Shown: one piece after another, positions 6,191 to 12,895 of the stretch
Layout: the number at the start of each line of letters is the position of its first letter
Numbering within the stretch: position 1 is the stretch's first letter
Origin: SIG578 sp045655125
GTDB lineage: Bacteria; Bacillota; Clostridia; Oscillospirales; Ruminococcaceae
DNA: 18,469 nucleotides
Assembly: GCA_045655125.1 (NCBI GenBank)
Contig: JAZOOR010000029.1
Coordinates: 1 to 18,469 of the forward strand
Direction of reading: 5' to 3'
Notes under the pieces: model-generated
Told to the model about the DNA's origin: nothing
What the model saw: only the letters and a program-made list of their open reading frames with translations
The model's database searches: none
Position numbers and translations under genes: made by a program

Positions 6191-6219
6191 ATGATACCAA
6201 GAAAGCCCATCTTTGTCAA
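6191..6219 (-). promoter_or_regulatory. Sigma-A promoter of smsC-smsB
   Basis: On the minus strand there is a perfect TTGACA (6219-6214), a 17-bp spacer and TATCAT (6196-6191). It reads into smsC. Its -35 lies only 22 bp from the -35 of the divergent T-box promoter, so the two face away from each other back to back. Confidence 0.8.
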
Positions 6220-6241
6220 CAAAATACAGGGTAAAAAGTTC

Positions 6242-6270
6242 TTGACAAAAGTGTGTGTGCGTGATACCAT
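6242..6270 (+). promoter_or_regulatory. Sigma-A promoter of the T-box operon
   Basis: TTGACA (6242-6247), a 17-bp spacer holding a GTGTGTGTG tract, and TACCAT (6265-6270) place the start of transcription just before the T-box leader. Confidence 0.75.
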
Positions 6271-6279
6271 ACTAACATA

Positions 6280-6538
6280 GACAAAACCTATGATTAGGAA
6301 GAGTAGCTTTATCGGAAACTTACAGAGAGCCGCCGTCGGTGGAAAGGCAGCAGCGAAAGATAAGGTGAATGGGCCTATGAGGGCGGCCGAAAGCGCGAAG
6401 AGCGCAAGTAGCAGCCGACGGGGCGCACCCGTTACAGTGCGGCTCATATTTTGTATGAGGCTGAGCGGATGATTTTTCATCAATTTGGGTGGTACCGCAG
6501 GTTTGTTTCCTGTCCCATATATATGGGGCGGGTTTTTT
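6280..6538 (+). ncRNA. T-box riboswitch leader, probable Trp (UGG) specifier
   Basis: The 408-base gap before the HAD gene holds a T-box leader. Stem I starts with GATTAGGAAGAGTAGC (AGTA motif near 6300) and has the apical CAGAGAGCC..GGTGGAAAGGC pattern (6323-6352). GTGAATGGG at 6366-6373 places UGG (6370-6372) as the likely specifier codon. The T-box core GGGTGGTACCGCAGG is at 6487-6501, with the TGGT bulge for the tRNA 3' end at 6490-6493. A hairpin with six T follows. Such leaders bind uncharged tRNA and then allow read-through into the downstream genes. Tryptophan is supported by the trpB-type gene downstream; an alternative register (GGG, Gly) is less likely. Confidence 0.92.
6509..6538 (+). 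terminator. T-box regulated terminator
   Basis: CCTGTCCCAT (6509-6518) pairs with ATGGGGCGGG (6523-6532), using three G-T pairs and a 4-nt loop, and is followed by six T. It lies seven bases after the T-box core and is mutually exclusive with the antiterminator that the core can form. Confidence 0.85.
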
Positions 6539-6557
6539 ATTTTTAGGGAGGCTAAAA

Positions 6558-7391
6558 ATGCGAGATTTCAGTGGCTGTATCCTTGCCTGCGATGTAGACG
6601 GAACGCTTGTTTCGGGAGATATTCTTCCAAAAGAGAATGTCCGAAAAATTGCGGAGTTTACAAGTCTTGGCGGTATATTTGCGCTTGCAACGGGCAGAAG
6701 CATAGGGGCGCTGGGCGCGGTTCTGAGCGAGCTTGAGAGGTACATAGGTCCCTCTGTGGTTGCGAACGGATGTATGATATATGATTTCAAGGAAAAGAAA
6801 ATCCTCGGGGAAAAAACTATTCCCCAGAGCGCCAAGAGGGCGGTCTTTGAGGCAAGTAAAAGGCTTGATAACATAGGAATTGAAATACACAGCGCAGAGC
6901 GCACCTTTATTTTTAAAGACCACATGGAAGTCCGTGACCATCAGTCCTATGAAGGACTTAACGGGAAGTCGGCGGGGGAGAGCGAGGTTGCTCTTTTAAA
7001 ATGGAACAAGGCGCTCTTTGCAAGCGATGTTGAACAGAGGCTTTCGCAAATTGATGAGTTTTTTGAGAAAAACTGCAAGGACGCAAGGTGTGTTCCCACA
7101 AATGCCGATATTTACGGCAGGATAAGGCACTACCGCGAGATACTTCCCCTTGGGGTTAACAAGGCAAGCACCCTGTCGGAGTTATGCAAAATGCTCGGTA
7201 TTAAAAAAGGCGGTTTTTTCGCCATAGGCGATTATTTTAACGATATTCAGATGCTCTCTGCGGCAGACATCTCTGCTTGTCCCGAAGGCTCACCTAAAGA
7301 GGTCAGGGAGCAGTGCGATTTTATCGCAAAAAAGGCTTGTAACGGCGCGGTTGCCGATTTTATAGATTATCTAATGAGTAAGGAGATGTAA
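6558..7391 (+). CDS. Cof-type HAD-superfamily phosphatase
   Basis: This 277-residue cytoplasmic HAD hydrolase has motif I CDVDGT (Asp12/Asp14), motif II ATGRS (Thr45), motif III Lys202 in GVNKAS and motif IV GDYFNDIQM (Asp225/Asp229). The large insertion between motifs II and III is the Cof-type (class IIB) cap. Such enzymes dephosphorylate sugar phosphates, PLP or flavin-type metabolites; the substrate cannot be told here. The start is the ATG at 6558 after AGGGAGG (6545-6551); the open frame upstream runs into the T-box and is not coding. It is two bases ahead of the trpB-type gene and shares the T-box, so its product should be useful when charged tRNA-Trp is low. Confidence 0.88.
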   Translation: MRDFSGCILACDVDGTLVSGDILPKENVRKIAEFTSLGGIFALATGRSIGALGAVLSELERYIGPSVVANGCMIYDFKEKKILGEKTIPQSAKRAVFEASKRLDNIGIEIHSAERTFIFKDHMEVRDHQSYEGLNGKSAGESEVALLKWNKALFASDVEQRLSQIDEFFEKNCKDARCVPTNADIYGRIRHYREILPLGVNKASTLSELCKMLGIKKGGFFAIGDYFNDIQMLSAADISACPEGSPKEVREQCDFIAKKACNGAVADFIDYLMSKEM

Positions 7392-7393
7392 AA

Positions 7394-8614
7394 ATGAGAC
7401 TCAACGGAATTGATTTCGATACCTATTTTAACAACTACCCCGACAAAAACGGTTATTTTGGAAAATACGGCGGAGTTTACATTGATGACAAGCTAAAGGC
7501 CGCGATGGCAGAGATTACCGAGGCTTATTATTCCATTTGTCAGTCGAGAAAATTCATAGCAGAGCTAAGAAGAATAAGAAAAGAGTTTCAGGGCAGACCG
7601 ACACCCGTCACCCATCTTGAAAGACTTTCTGATGCGCTTGGCGGCAAGGTTCAGCTATATGCAAAGCGCGAGGATTTAAACCATTCGGGCGCTCACAAGT
7701 TAAATCACTGTATGGGCGAGGCTCTGCTTGCAAAATATATGGGCAAGAAAAAGGTTATCGCTGAAACGGGAGCGGGACAGCACGGCGTTGCATTAGCTAC
7801 CGCTGCCGCATATTTCGGCCTTGAATGTGATATTTATATGGGTTCTGTTGATATTAAAAAGCAGGCGCCCAACGTGGCGAGAATGAAAATACTCGGCGCA
7901 AATGTAGTTGAGGTAACACACGGACTTCAGACTCTTAAAGAGGCTGTCGATGCCGCTTTTGACGCATACAGTAGGGAGTACAAGGACTCAATTTACTGCA
8001 TCGGCTCTGTTTTAGGCCCTCATCCTTTTCCGATGATGGTGCGCGACTTCCAGAGCGTTGTAGGAATTGAGGCAAGAGAGCAGTTCATTGAAATGACAGG
8101 TCATCTGCCCAGCGCAATAGTTGCCTGTGTCGGCGGCGGCAGTAACGCGGCAGGGCTTTTTGCAGGATTTTTAAACGATCCCGTTGACATTTACGGAATT
8201 GAGCCACTGGGCCGCGGCGAAAAGCTCGGCGACCATGCAGCAAGCCTTAAATACGGTACTGAGGGTATTATGCACGGCTTTAACAGCATTATGCTTAAAG
8301 ACGAAAACGGCGAGCCTGCCCCCGTTTACTCGGTTGCGAGCGGACTTGACTACCCCTCGTCTGGCCCCGAACACGCGTTTTTACAGGAAATCGGCAGAGT
8401 TAAGTATGATGTTATTGATGACGAGGAAACCATTGACGCATTCTTTAAGCTCTCGCGCCTTGAGGGTATTATTCCCGCCATCGAAAGTTCCCATGCCGTT
8501 GCATTCGGTATGAAACTAGCCAAACAGCTCGACCACGGCTCTATTCTCATTAACCTCTCGGGCAGAGGCGATAAGGATATGGATTATATCATTGAGAATT
8601 ACGGAATAAGATGA
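7394..8614 (+). CDS. trpB: Tryptophan synthase beta chain (stand-alone TrpB)
   Basis: This 406-residue PLP enzyme joins indole and L-serine to give L-tryptophan. The PLP lysine is Lys102 in HSGAHKLNH, the catalytic Glu124 lies in AETGAGQHG, the phosphate-binding loop CVGGGSN is at 245-251, and the C-terminal LSGRGDKD block is complete. It is of the TrpB1 type and full length. However, HKLNHCMGE replaces the more usual HKxNxxLGQ, and the 200s region reads SVLGPHPFP where most have a Thr/Ser-Ala-Ala turn. No trpA or other trp genes flank it, so it probably salvages indole or pairs with a distant TrpA. It is the last gene of the T-box operon, two bases after the HAD gene; the ribosome site AAGGAG overlaps the end of that gene. 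Confidence 0.93.
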   Translation: MRLNGIDFDTYFNNYPDKNGYFGKYGGVYIDDKLKAAMAEITEAYYSICQSRKFIAELRRIRKEFQGRPTPVTHLERLSDALGGKVQLYAKREDLNHSGAHKLNHCMGEALLAKYMGKKKVIAETGAGQHGVALATAAAYFGLECDIYMGSVDIKKQAPNVARMKILGANVVEVTHGLQTLKEAVDAAFDAYSREYKDSIYCIGSVLGPHPFPMMVRDFQSVVGIEAREQFIEMTGHLPSAIVACVGGGSNAAGLFAGFLNDPVDIYGIEPLGRGEKLGDHAASLKYGTEGIMHGFNSIMLKDENGEPAPVYSVASGLDYPSSGPEHAFLQEIGRVKYDVIDDEETIDAFFKLSRLEGIIPAIESSHAVAFGMKLAKQLDHGSILINLSGRGDKDMDYIIENYGIR

Positions 8615-8615
8615 G

Positions 8616-8645
8616 AAAAATCCCTCTCTTTTGAGGGGGATTTTT
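8616..8645. terminator. Bidirectional intrinsic terminator after trpB
   Basis: AAAAATCCCTCTC (8616-8628) pairs with GAGGGGGATTTTT (8633-8645) around TTTT. The flanking A and T runs serve both trpB and the converging HAD gene on the minus strand. Confidence 0.88.
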
Positions 8646-8661
8646 AGTGAATAATGAATAG
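8646..8661 (+). repeat. Heptamer-pair motif copy 2
   Basis: AGTGAATAATGAATAG begins directly after the T-run of the trpB terminator. It matches 14115-14130 with one difference and the minus-strand copy near 4473-4485. Confidence 0.65.
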
Positions 8662-8664
8662 TGC

Positions 8665-8692
8665 AGGGGCGCCTTTTAAGGCGCCCCTTTTT
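8665..8692 (+). terminator. Second hairpin terminator between converging genes
   Basis: AGGGGCGCCTT (8665-8675) pairs perfectly with AAGGCGCCCCT (8678-8688), and T-rich sequence follows on the plus strand only. It backs up the first hairpin. Confidence 0.75.
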
Positions 8693-8703
8693 ATAAACAA
8701 TTA

Positions 8704-9357
8704 TTATTCGGTTAACAAAAGCGCCTTGAGGTCGGAAACTGTTTTTGCAAGATGGTCGGCATTTGCATCGCGAAGCTCCTGCTCGCATCCATATCCAAAC
8801 AGCACACCAATGCAGGTAAGAGAGGCATCGTGAGCTCCTATAACATCGTATTTACGGTCACCCACCATAACTGTGTTTTGAGCCTCTAATTCGGGGCATA
8901 CTTTAAAAAGGTAGTTTATTACATCTACCTTTTTAGGTCTGTCTTCAGAAAGGGTGTTGCCTGCAATAAATGTAAAATACTCTGCGAGGTTAAAGTGCTC
9001 TAAAATCTGCCTTGCATAAATTTCGGGCTTTGATGTTGCAAGATATAGCTTTTTGCCGCTGTCAACAAGAGCCTTTAAAAGCTCGGGTATTCCGTCGTAC
9101 ACCTCGTTTTCGTAAAGCCCGTGCACAGAAAAATATTCGCGGTAGTCCGAGAGAGCCTTTTCTGCGCCTTTTCTCGAAAATCCCCACATTTCCATAAAAG
9201 CATCTATAAGCGGCGGACCTATGCAGCAGTAAAGCTCACGGCGGTCTGGCGGCTGTATTCCGTTCTTTTTTAGGGCATACATTATGGAGTTGGTAATGCC
9301 GAGAGCGGGGTCGGTAAGAGTGCCGTCAAGGTCAAATAATATGTGCTTGTATCTCAT
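8704..9357 (-). CDS. HAD-family phosphatase, phosphoglycolate phosphatase-like
   Basis: This 217-residue HAD hydrolase has an alpha-helical cap inserted after motif I, as in Gph/PgmB. Motif I is FDLDGTLTDP (Asp9, Asp11), motif II LATSKP (Thr108-Ser109), motif III Lys142 or Lys143, and motif IV VGDRKYD (Asp167, Asp171). Likely substrates are phosphoglycolate, beta-phosphoglucomutase-type sugar phosphates or pyrophosphate; sequence alone does not decide. The ATG at 9357 follows AAGGAG. It lies 26 bases after the AraC-type regulator on the same strand and was probably recruited to that transcript. Confidence 0.88.
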   Translation of the reverse strand: MRYKHILFDLDGTLTDPALGITNSIMYALKKNGIQPPDRRELYCCIGPPLIDAFMEMWGFSRKGAEKALSDYREYFSVHGLYENEVYDGIPELLKALVDSGKKLYLATSKPEIYARQILEHFNLAEYFTFIAGNTLSEDRPKKVDVINYLFKVCPELEAQNTVMVGDRKYDVIGAHDASLTCIGVLFGYGCEQELRDANADHLAKTVSDLKALLLTE

Positions 9358-9383
9358 TTTTAAATCTCCTTTTAAGTGGGGGG

Positions 9384-10196
9384 TTATCGCGCGCTTGGCG
9401 AGGAGTCAAAGCGGCGGCGGTATGCCCTGTAAAAAGCCGAATAATCGTTAAAGCCGCAGCTTGCGGCAGCTACCGTTGGCGCAGTTCCGCTTCTGATAAG
9501 CTGCCGCGCCGCCATAAGCCTTTTAACCGTCACGTATTCCCAAACAGTAAGCCCTGTTGCCGCCTTAAATATTCGGCAAAGGTGCGGCTTGCTTATATAA
9601 AATCGGGCGCAGATGTGGTCAAGTGAAAGGTCATCTGACAGGTGGCGGTTGATGTAATCTATAATTCTTCTACCGCTATCATCGTTTTCTGCGGGATTGT
9701 TTTTCTTGTTTTCATATGCTACCGAAAGCTCGTTGAGCATAGGGATAAGATGTGAAATTATCTGCTGCCTCGGGTTACTGGTTTTTTCAAGCATACCCTC
9801 GGCAAGCATAGAGCAGATGGGTGTGGAAAAATCCGACGGAGTAAAGAGGTTGTTTGTTCCAAGCTCGCGGTCGTTATAGGCATAAAGCAGCTTAAGGTCG
9901 GGGTCAATAGAGCGAACAAGCTCGCTATCAAAGTGTAATGACAGCCGCTCATAAGGCTCGCCGCTTGAAATCTCAAGAGAGTGCGACTCTGCCTGACGCA
10001 TAATCAGAATGTCTCCGGGGTGAAGTGGGTATCGCGTACCCTCAATCTTGAAAACCGCCTTGCCGCTTATGAAATAATAAAGCTCGTTTAAAAGATGGGT
10101 GTGCGCTGAAAAGCCTGTGCTTTTCTGGTCTGGAAAATCGGTTTTTGAATAGTGGAAGGTTATGCTTTTATCGCTGTACTTGTAGAAATCTTTCAT
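9384..10196 (-). CDS. Cupin-AraC family transcriptional regulator
   Basis: This 270-residue protein has an N-terminal cupin-like sensor (about 1-130, with HTHLLNELYYFISG and PGDILIMR turns) and a C-terminal pair of helix-turn-helix motifs (about 165-268). The latter carry the AraC signature LSLDHICARFYISKPHLCRIFK and ATVAAASCGFNDYSAFYRAYRRRF-like spacing. Such regulators bind a sugar-type ligand and activate a nearby operon. The start is the ATG at 10196, because AAAGGAG (10206-10212) lies ten bases upstream; an earlier ATG at 10217 would contain that site. It is divergent from the 10339-14074 operon, which it most likely controls. Confidence 0.9.
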   Translation of the reverse strand: MKDFYKYSDKSITFHYSKTDFPDQKSTGFSAHTHLLNELYYFISGKAVFKIEGTRYPLHPGDILIMRQAESHSLEISSGEPYERLSLHFDSELVRSIDPDLKLLYAYNDRELGTNNLFTPSDFSTPICSMLAEGMLEKTSNPRQQIISHLIPMLNELSVAYENKKNNPAENDDSGRRIIDYINRHLSDDLSLDHICARFYISKPHLCRIFKAATGLTVWEYVTVKRLMAARQLIRSGTAPTVAAASCGFNDYSAFYRAYRRRFDSSPSAR

Positions 10197-10217
10197 AATT
10201 TTTTGCTCCTTTCTCAT

Positions 10218-10246
10218 ATAATACCACTAAATGATAAGATTTGCAA
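10218..10246 (-). promoter_or_regulatory. Promoter of the cupin-AraC regulator
   Basis: On the minus strand TTGCAA (10246-10241), 17 bp and TATTAT (10223-10218). It would give a very short leader, starting at or just inside the ribosome site. Confidence 0.5.
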
Positions 10247-10260
10247 TATAAAAAGACCAT

Positions 10261-10283
10261 ATAAACAATTTTATTGTCTTTAT
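10261..10283. promoter_or_regulatory. Candidate operator between regulator and catabolic operon
   Basis: ATAAACAAT and ATTGTCTTTAT form a near-palindrome around TTT, with perfect ACAAT/ATTGT core arms (10265-10269, 10273-10277). It lies 9 bp upstream of a TATCAT -10 (10292-10297) that lacks a recognisable -35, which suits an activator or repressor site. No experiment or family motif confirms it. Confidence 0.4.
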
Positions 10284-10338
10284 TTTTATAGTATCATTAA
10301 AATAGTTATAAGCCAAAGAGGCTAAAGGAGGAAAAATT

Positions 10339-11115
10339 ATGAGAATCGGAGCAAGTACAGATTCTACCAGAATCAAATTTGTAAGCGACGCAGGGTTTGA
10401 CTATCTTGAGATGGCTCTCTGGGAGCTTGCAGGAATGTCTGATGAAGAGTTTGAGAAATGCAAGGCTGAAATTAAAGAATTAGGTCTTGAGCTTGAAGTT
10501 GTAAATGGATTTAGTCCCAAGGGACAGCTTGTTGTAGGCCCTGAGGCAGACCCCGCAGCCTACAAGGAGTATTGCGAAAAGGCTCTTGCAAGAGCAGCTT
10601 CTCTCGGAGTTAAGATTTCGGTCTGGGGCTCTGGCAAGGCAAGAAACATTCCTGAGGGATATGACAGGGACAAGGCTATTGCACAGATGGATGCGGCTAT
10701 CCGCACCGCAGCCGATACCGCTGAGAAATATGGCATCACCCTCGTTCTTGAGCACTTAAATTTCGGTGAAACTAACACCTTAAATACACTCGCTTCGGTT
10801 GTCGAATGTGTAAAGCGCGTAAATCACCCCAATGTCAAGGCTCTTGTTGACTTTTATCACCTCGCTCTTGTTGAGGAGTCGCTTGACAGCGTAAGAGAGG
10901 CAAAAGGTCTTATCTACCACGCACACCTCGCTCGTCCCGAGGGAAGAAAGTTCCCCGCACACGAGGATGCTGAAACCATTAAGGCTTGGAAAGAGGTTCT
11001 TGACGAAATTGGCTACGATGTCCGTATTTCTGTTGAGGCAAGCCCCCGAGTTTTAGAGGATTATGGTAAGGAAATTAAAGTATCCCGTGAGGTTATGGAA
11101 AAAATATTTAAATAA
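10339..11115 (+). CDS. Sugar phosphate isomerase/epimerase (xylose isomerase-like TIM barrel)
   Basis: This 258-residue cytoplasmic protein has an AP-endonuclease-2/xylose-isomerase-like TIM barrel. Probable divalent metal ligands appear in family order: Glu138 in LVLEHLN, Asp171 with His174 in LVDFYH, His194/His196 in YHAHLA and Glu233 in SVEAS. Members act as sugar or keto-sugar isomerases, epimerases, dehydratases or lyases. The exact reaction cannot be assigned. A strong AAAGGAGG ribosome site precedes the ATG. It is the first gene of a four-gene operon and divergent from the cupin-AraC regulator. It is only distantly like the second TIM-barrel protein of the operon. Confidence 0.88.
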   Translation: MRIGASTDSTRIKFVSDAGFDYLEMALWELAGMSDEEFEKCKAEIKELGLELEVVNGFSPKGQLVVGPEADPAAYKEYCEKALARAASLGVKISVWGSGKARNIPEGYDRDKAIAQMDAAIRTAADTAEKYGITLVLEHLNFGETNTLNTLASVVECVKRVNHPNVKALVDFYHLALVEESLDSVREAKGLIYHAHLARPEGRKFPAHEDAETIKAWKEVLDEIGYDVRISVEASPRVLEDYGKEIKVSREVMEKIFK

Positions 11116-11131
11116 AATAAGGAGAATTTAA

Positions 11132-11956
11132 ATGAACAGAGTTGTCGTTGTAACAGGCGCAGGCGGAGTTCTTTGCTCCGGATTTGCAAAATTCCTCGCC
11201 GAGCAGGGCGATAAGATTGCTCTTCTTGACCTCAATGTTGAGGCAGCACAGAAGGTTGCTGATGAAATCAAAGAGGCAGGCGGCACCGCATTTGCTTATA
11301 AATGTAATGTTCTTGAAAGAGAGAGCATCGAGGGTGTTCACGCAGAGGTTCTTCGTGACCTCGGAAAGTGCGATATCCTCATTAACGGCGCAGGCGGAAA
11401 CAATCCACGTGCCACCACTCTTCACGAAGAGTATGTAGAGGGTGATGAGAGCGCAACAGAATTTCTCACCTTCTTTAACCTCGAGGAAAAAGGCTTTGAC
11501 TTTGTATTTGACCTTAACATCAAGGGTGTTCTTCTGCCCAGTCAGGTGTTTATGGTTGATATGCTTGGCAGAGAGGGATGCTGCGTTCTGAACATTTCTT
11601 CTATGAACGCTTACCGTCCCCTCACTAAAATCCCCGCATATTCCGCTGCAAAGGCTGCTACCTCTAACTTTACTTCCTGGCTTGCAGTTCACTTTGCAAA
11701 AGAGGGAATCCGTGTAAACGCAATCGCTCCCGGATTCTTTGTTTCCAATCAGAACAGAGCCCTCCTCTTTAACGAGGACGGAACACCCACTCCCAGAACG
11801 GACAAAATTCTGCGCTCCACTCCTATGGGACGCTTCGGCGAGGCAGAGGAGCTTCTCGGAACTGTTGAGTGGTTGCTCGATTCCAAAAAAGCAGGATTTG
11901 TAACAGGTGTTACTGTGCCTGTAGACGGCGGATTTTCCGCATATTCGGGGGTATAA
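11132..11956 (+). CDS. SDR-family oxidoreductase, D-mannonate oxidoreductase-like
   Basis: This 274-residue short-chain dehydrogenase has the cofactor turn TGAGGVLCSG (8-17), NGAGG (85-89), the active-site triad Ser157, Tyr170, Lys174 (YSAAK) and a C-terminal VPVDGGF. Asp33-Leu in LLDLN favours NAD(H). The GGNNPRATT loop followed by an inserted acidic segment resembles SDR-type D-mannonate/fructuronate oxidoreductases of Firmicutes. However, no uxuA or kdgK gene is near, so the substrate may be another sugar acid or polyol. It follows the first isomerase by 16 bases with AAGGAG, and the next gene starts three bases after its stop. Confidence 0.9.
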   Translation: MNRVVVVTGAGGVLCSGFAKFLAEQGDKIALLDLNVEAAQKVADEIKEAGGTAFAYKCNVLERESIEGVHAEVLRDLGKCDILINGAGGNNPRATTLHEEYVEGDESATEFLTFFNLEEKGFDFVFDLNIKGVLLPSQVFMVDMLGREGCCVLNISSMNAYRPLTKIPAYSAAKAATSNFTSWLAVHFAKEGIRVNAIAPGFFVSNQNRALLFNEDGTPTPRTDKILRSTPMGRFGEAEELLGTVEWLLDSKKAGFVTGVTVPVDGGFSAYSGV

Positions 11957-11959
11957 GAA

Positions 11960-12817
11960 ATGAATAAAATTGGTTTTTACGCATTCGCTGACGAATCCAG
12001 CGGTTATATTGATGATCAGATAGTTGCTCTTAAAAAGAACGGCTACGACGGTGTCGAGATGAGAACCGTTGATGAAGAGAGCATTTCCGACATTTCTACC
12101 GAGAAAGCAAAGGAAGTTAAGAAAAAGTTTGACGATGCAGGTCTTAAGGTCTGGTCGCTCGGCTCACCTCTCGGTAAAATAGACATTGAAAAGGATGAAT
12201 TTGCTCCCCATCTTGAAAAGGTTAAACACACAATAGAGCTTGCAAATATCTTGGGAGCAGAGAATATTCGTATGTTCTCTTTCTATATTCCTAAAGAAAA
12301 AGACCCCGCTAATTACAGAAACGAGGTTATGGACCGTCTTGCTCAGATGGTTGAGCTTTCAAAAGGTACAGGTGTAACCCTCTGCCACGAGAATGAAAAG
12401 GGCATCTACGGCGACACCGCCGAGCGATGCCTTGACATTTTAAATTCGGTTTCGGGTCTTGGTGCTATCTATGACCCCGCAAACTTTATCCAGTGTGGTG
12501 TTGACACCAAAAAGGCTTGGGAAATCTTAGGCTCACGCATTAAGTATATGCACATTAAAGATGCCCGTGAGGACAACAAGGTTGTTCCTCCCGGAGAGGG
12601 CATTGGAAATATTGAGTATATCGTAAGCGAGTTTATAAAGGGCGGCGGAAACGCATTTACCGTTGAGCCTCACCTCTATGAATTTACCGCCCTCAAGACT
12701 CTTGAGCGCGAGGGCGAGGAGAGCAATGTCGGTGATTTCCGCTTTGCTTCTAAGCCTGAGGCATTCGATTATGCCTGCAAAACCTTTAAGGAAATTGTAG
12801 CAAAGGTTACAAAATAA
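11960..12817 (+). CDS. Second sugar phosphate isomerase/epimerase (TIM barrel)
   Basis: This 285-residue xylose-isomerase-like TIM barrel has metal-ligand candidates Glu144 in LCHENEKG, Asp172 in YDPANF, His198 in MHIKDA and Glu236 in VEPHL. It also has a GEG turn (212-214) typical of the family. The CHENEKG..GDT and MHIKDA blocks are those of members often found beside Gfo/Idh/MocA dehydrogenases in polyol, inositol or keto-sugar pathways. Candidate roles are epimerisation, isomerisation or beta-elimination of a keto-sugar. It begins three bases after the SDR gene and is followed by a hairpin and then the Gfo/Idh gene. Confidence 0.88.
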   Translation: MNKIGFYAFADESSGYIDDQIVALKKNGYDGVEMRTVDEESISDISTEKAKEVKKKFDDAGLKVWSLGSPLGKIDIEKDEFAPHLEKVKHTIELANILGAENIRMFSFYIPKEKDPANYRNEVMDRLAQMVELSKGTGVTLCHENEKGIYGDTAERCLDILNSVSGLGAIYDPANFIQCGVDTKKAWEILGSRIKYMHIKDAREDNKVVPPGEGIGNIEYIVSEFIKGGGNAFTVEPHLYEFTALKTLEREGEESNVGDFRFASKPEAFDYACKTFKEIVAKVTK

Positions 12818-12833
12818 AAGCGTTCCTAATTTA

Positions 12834-12850
12834 GCCGCGCTGTGCGCGGC
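12834..12850 (+). other. Perfect hairpin in the operon spacer
   Basis: GCCGCGC-TGT-GCGCGGC is a perfect 7-bp GC-only stem with a 3-nt loop, in the 78-base gap before the Gfo/Idh gene. It has no T-run, so it is more likely an mRNA processing or stability element than a terminator. Confidence 0.6.
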
Positions 12851-12895
12851 AGTCACAATAACTTCGCGCCACAGAGCGCCAAGGAGGAGAAAAAA

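Noticed and set aside
6489..6557. Upstream extension of the HAD frame
   Set aside because: It lies within the T-box core and terminator, and the ATG at 6558 has an ideal ribosome site.
6320..6925. Minus-strand open frame of 201 codons over the T-box and HAD gene
   Set aside because: It is antisense to the T-box leader and a clear HAD gene; the composition is that of a shadow frame.
11108..11692. Minus-strand open frame of 194 codons opposite the SDR gene
   Set aside because: It is antisense to a gene with full SDR motifs, and no ribosome site or promoter was seen.
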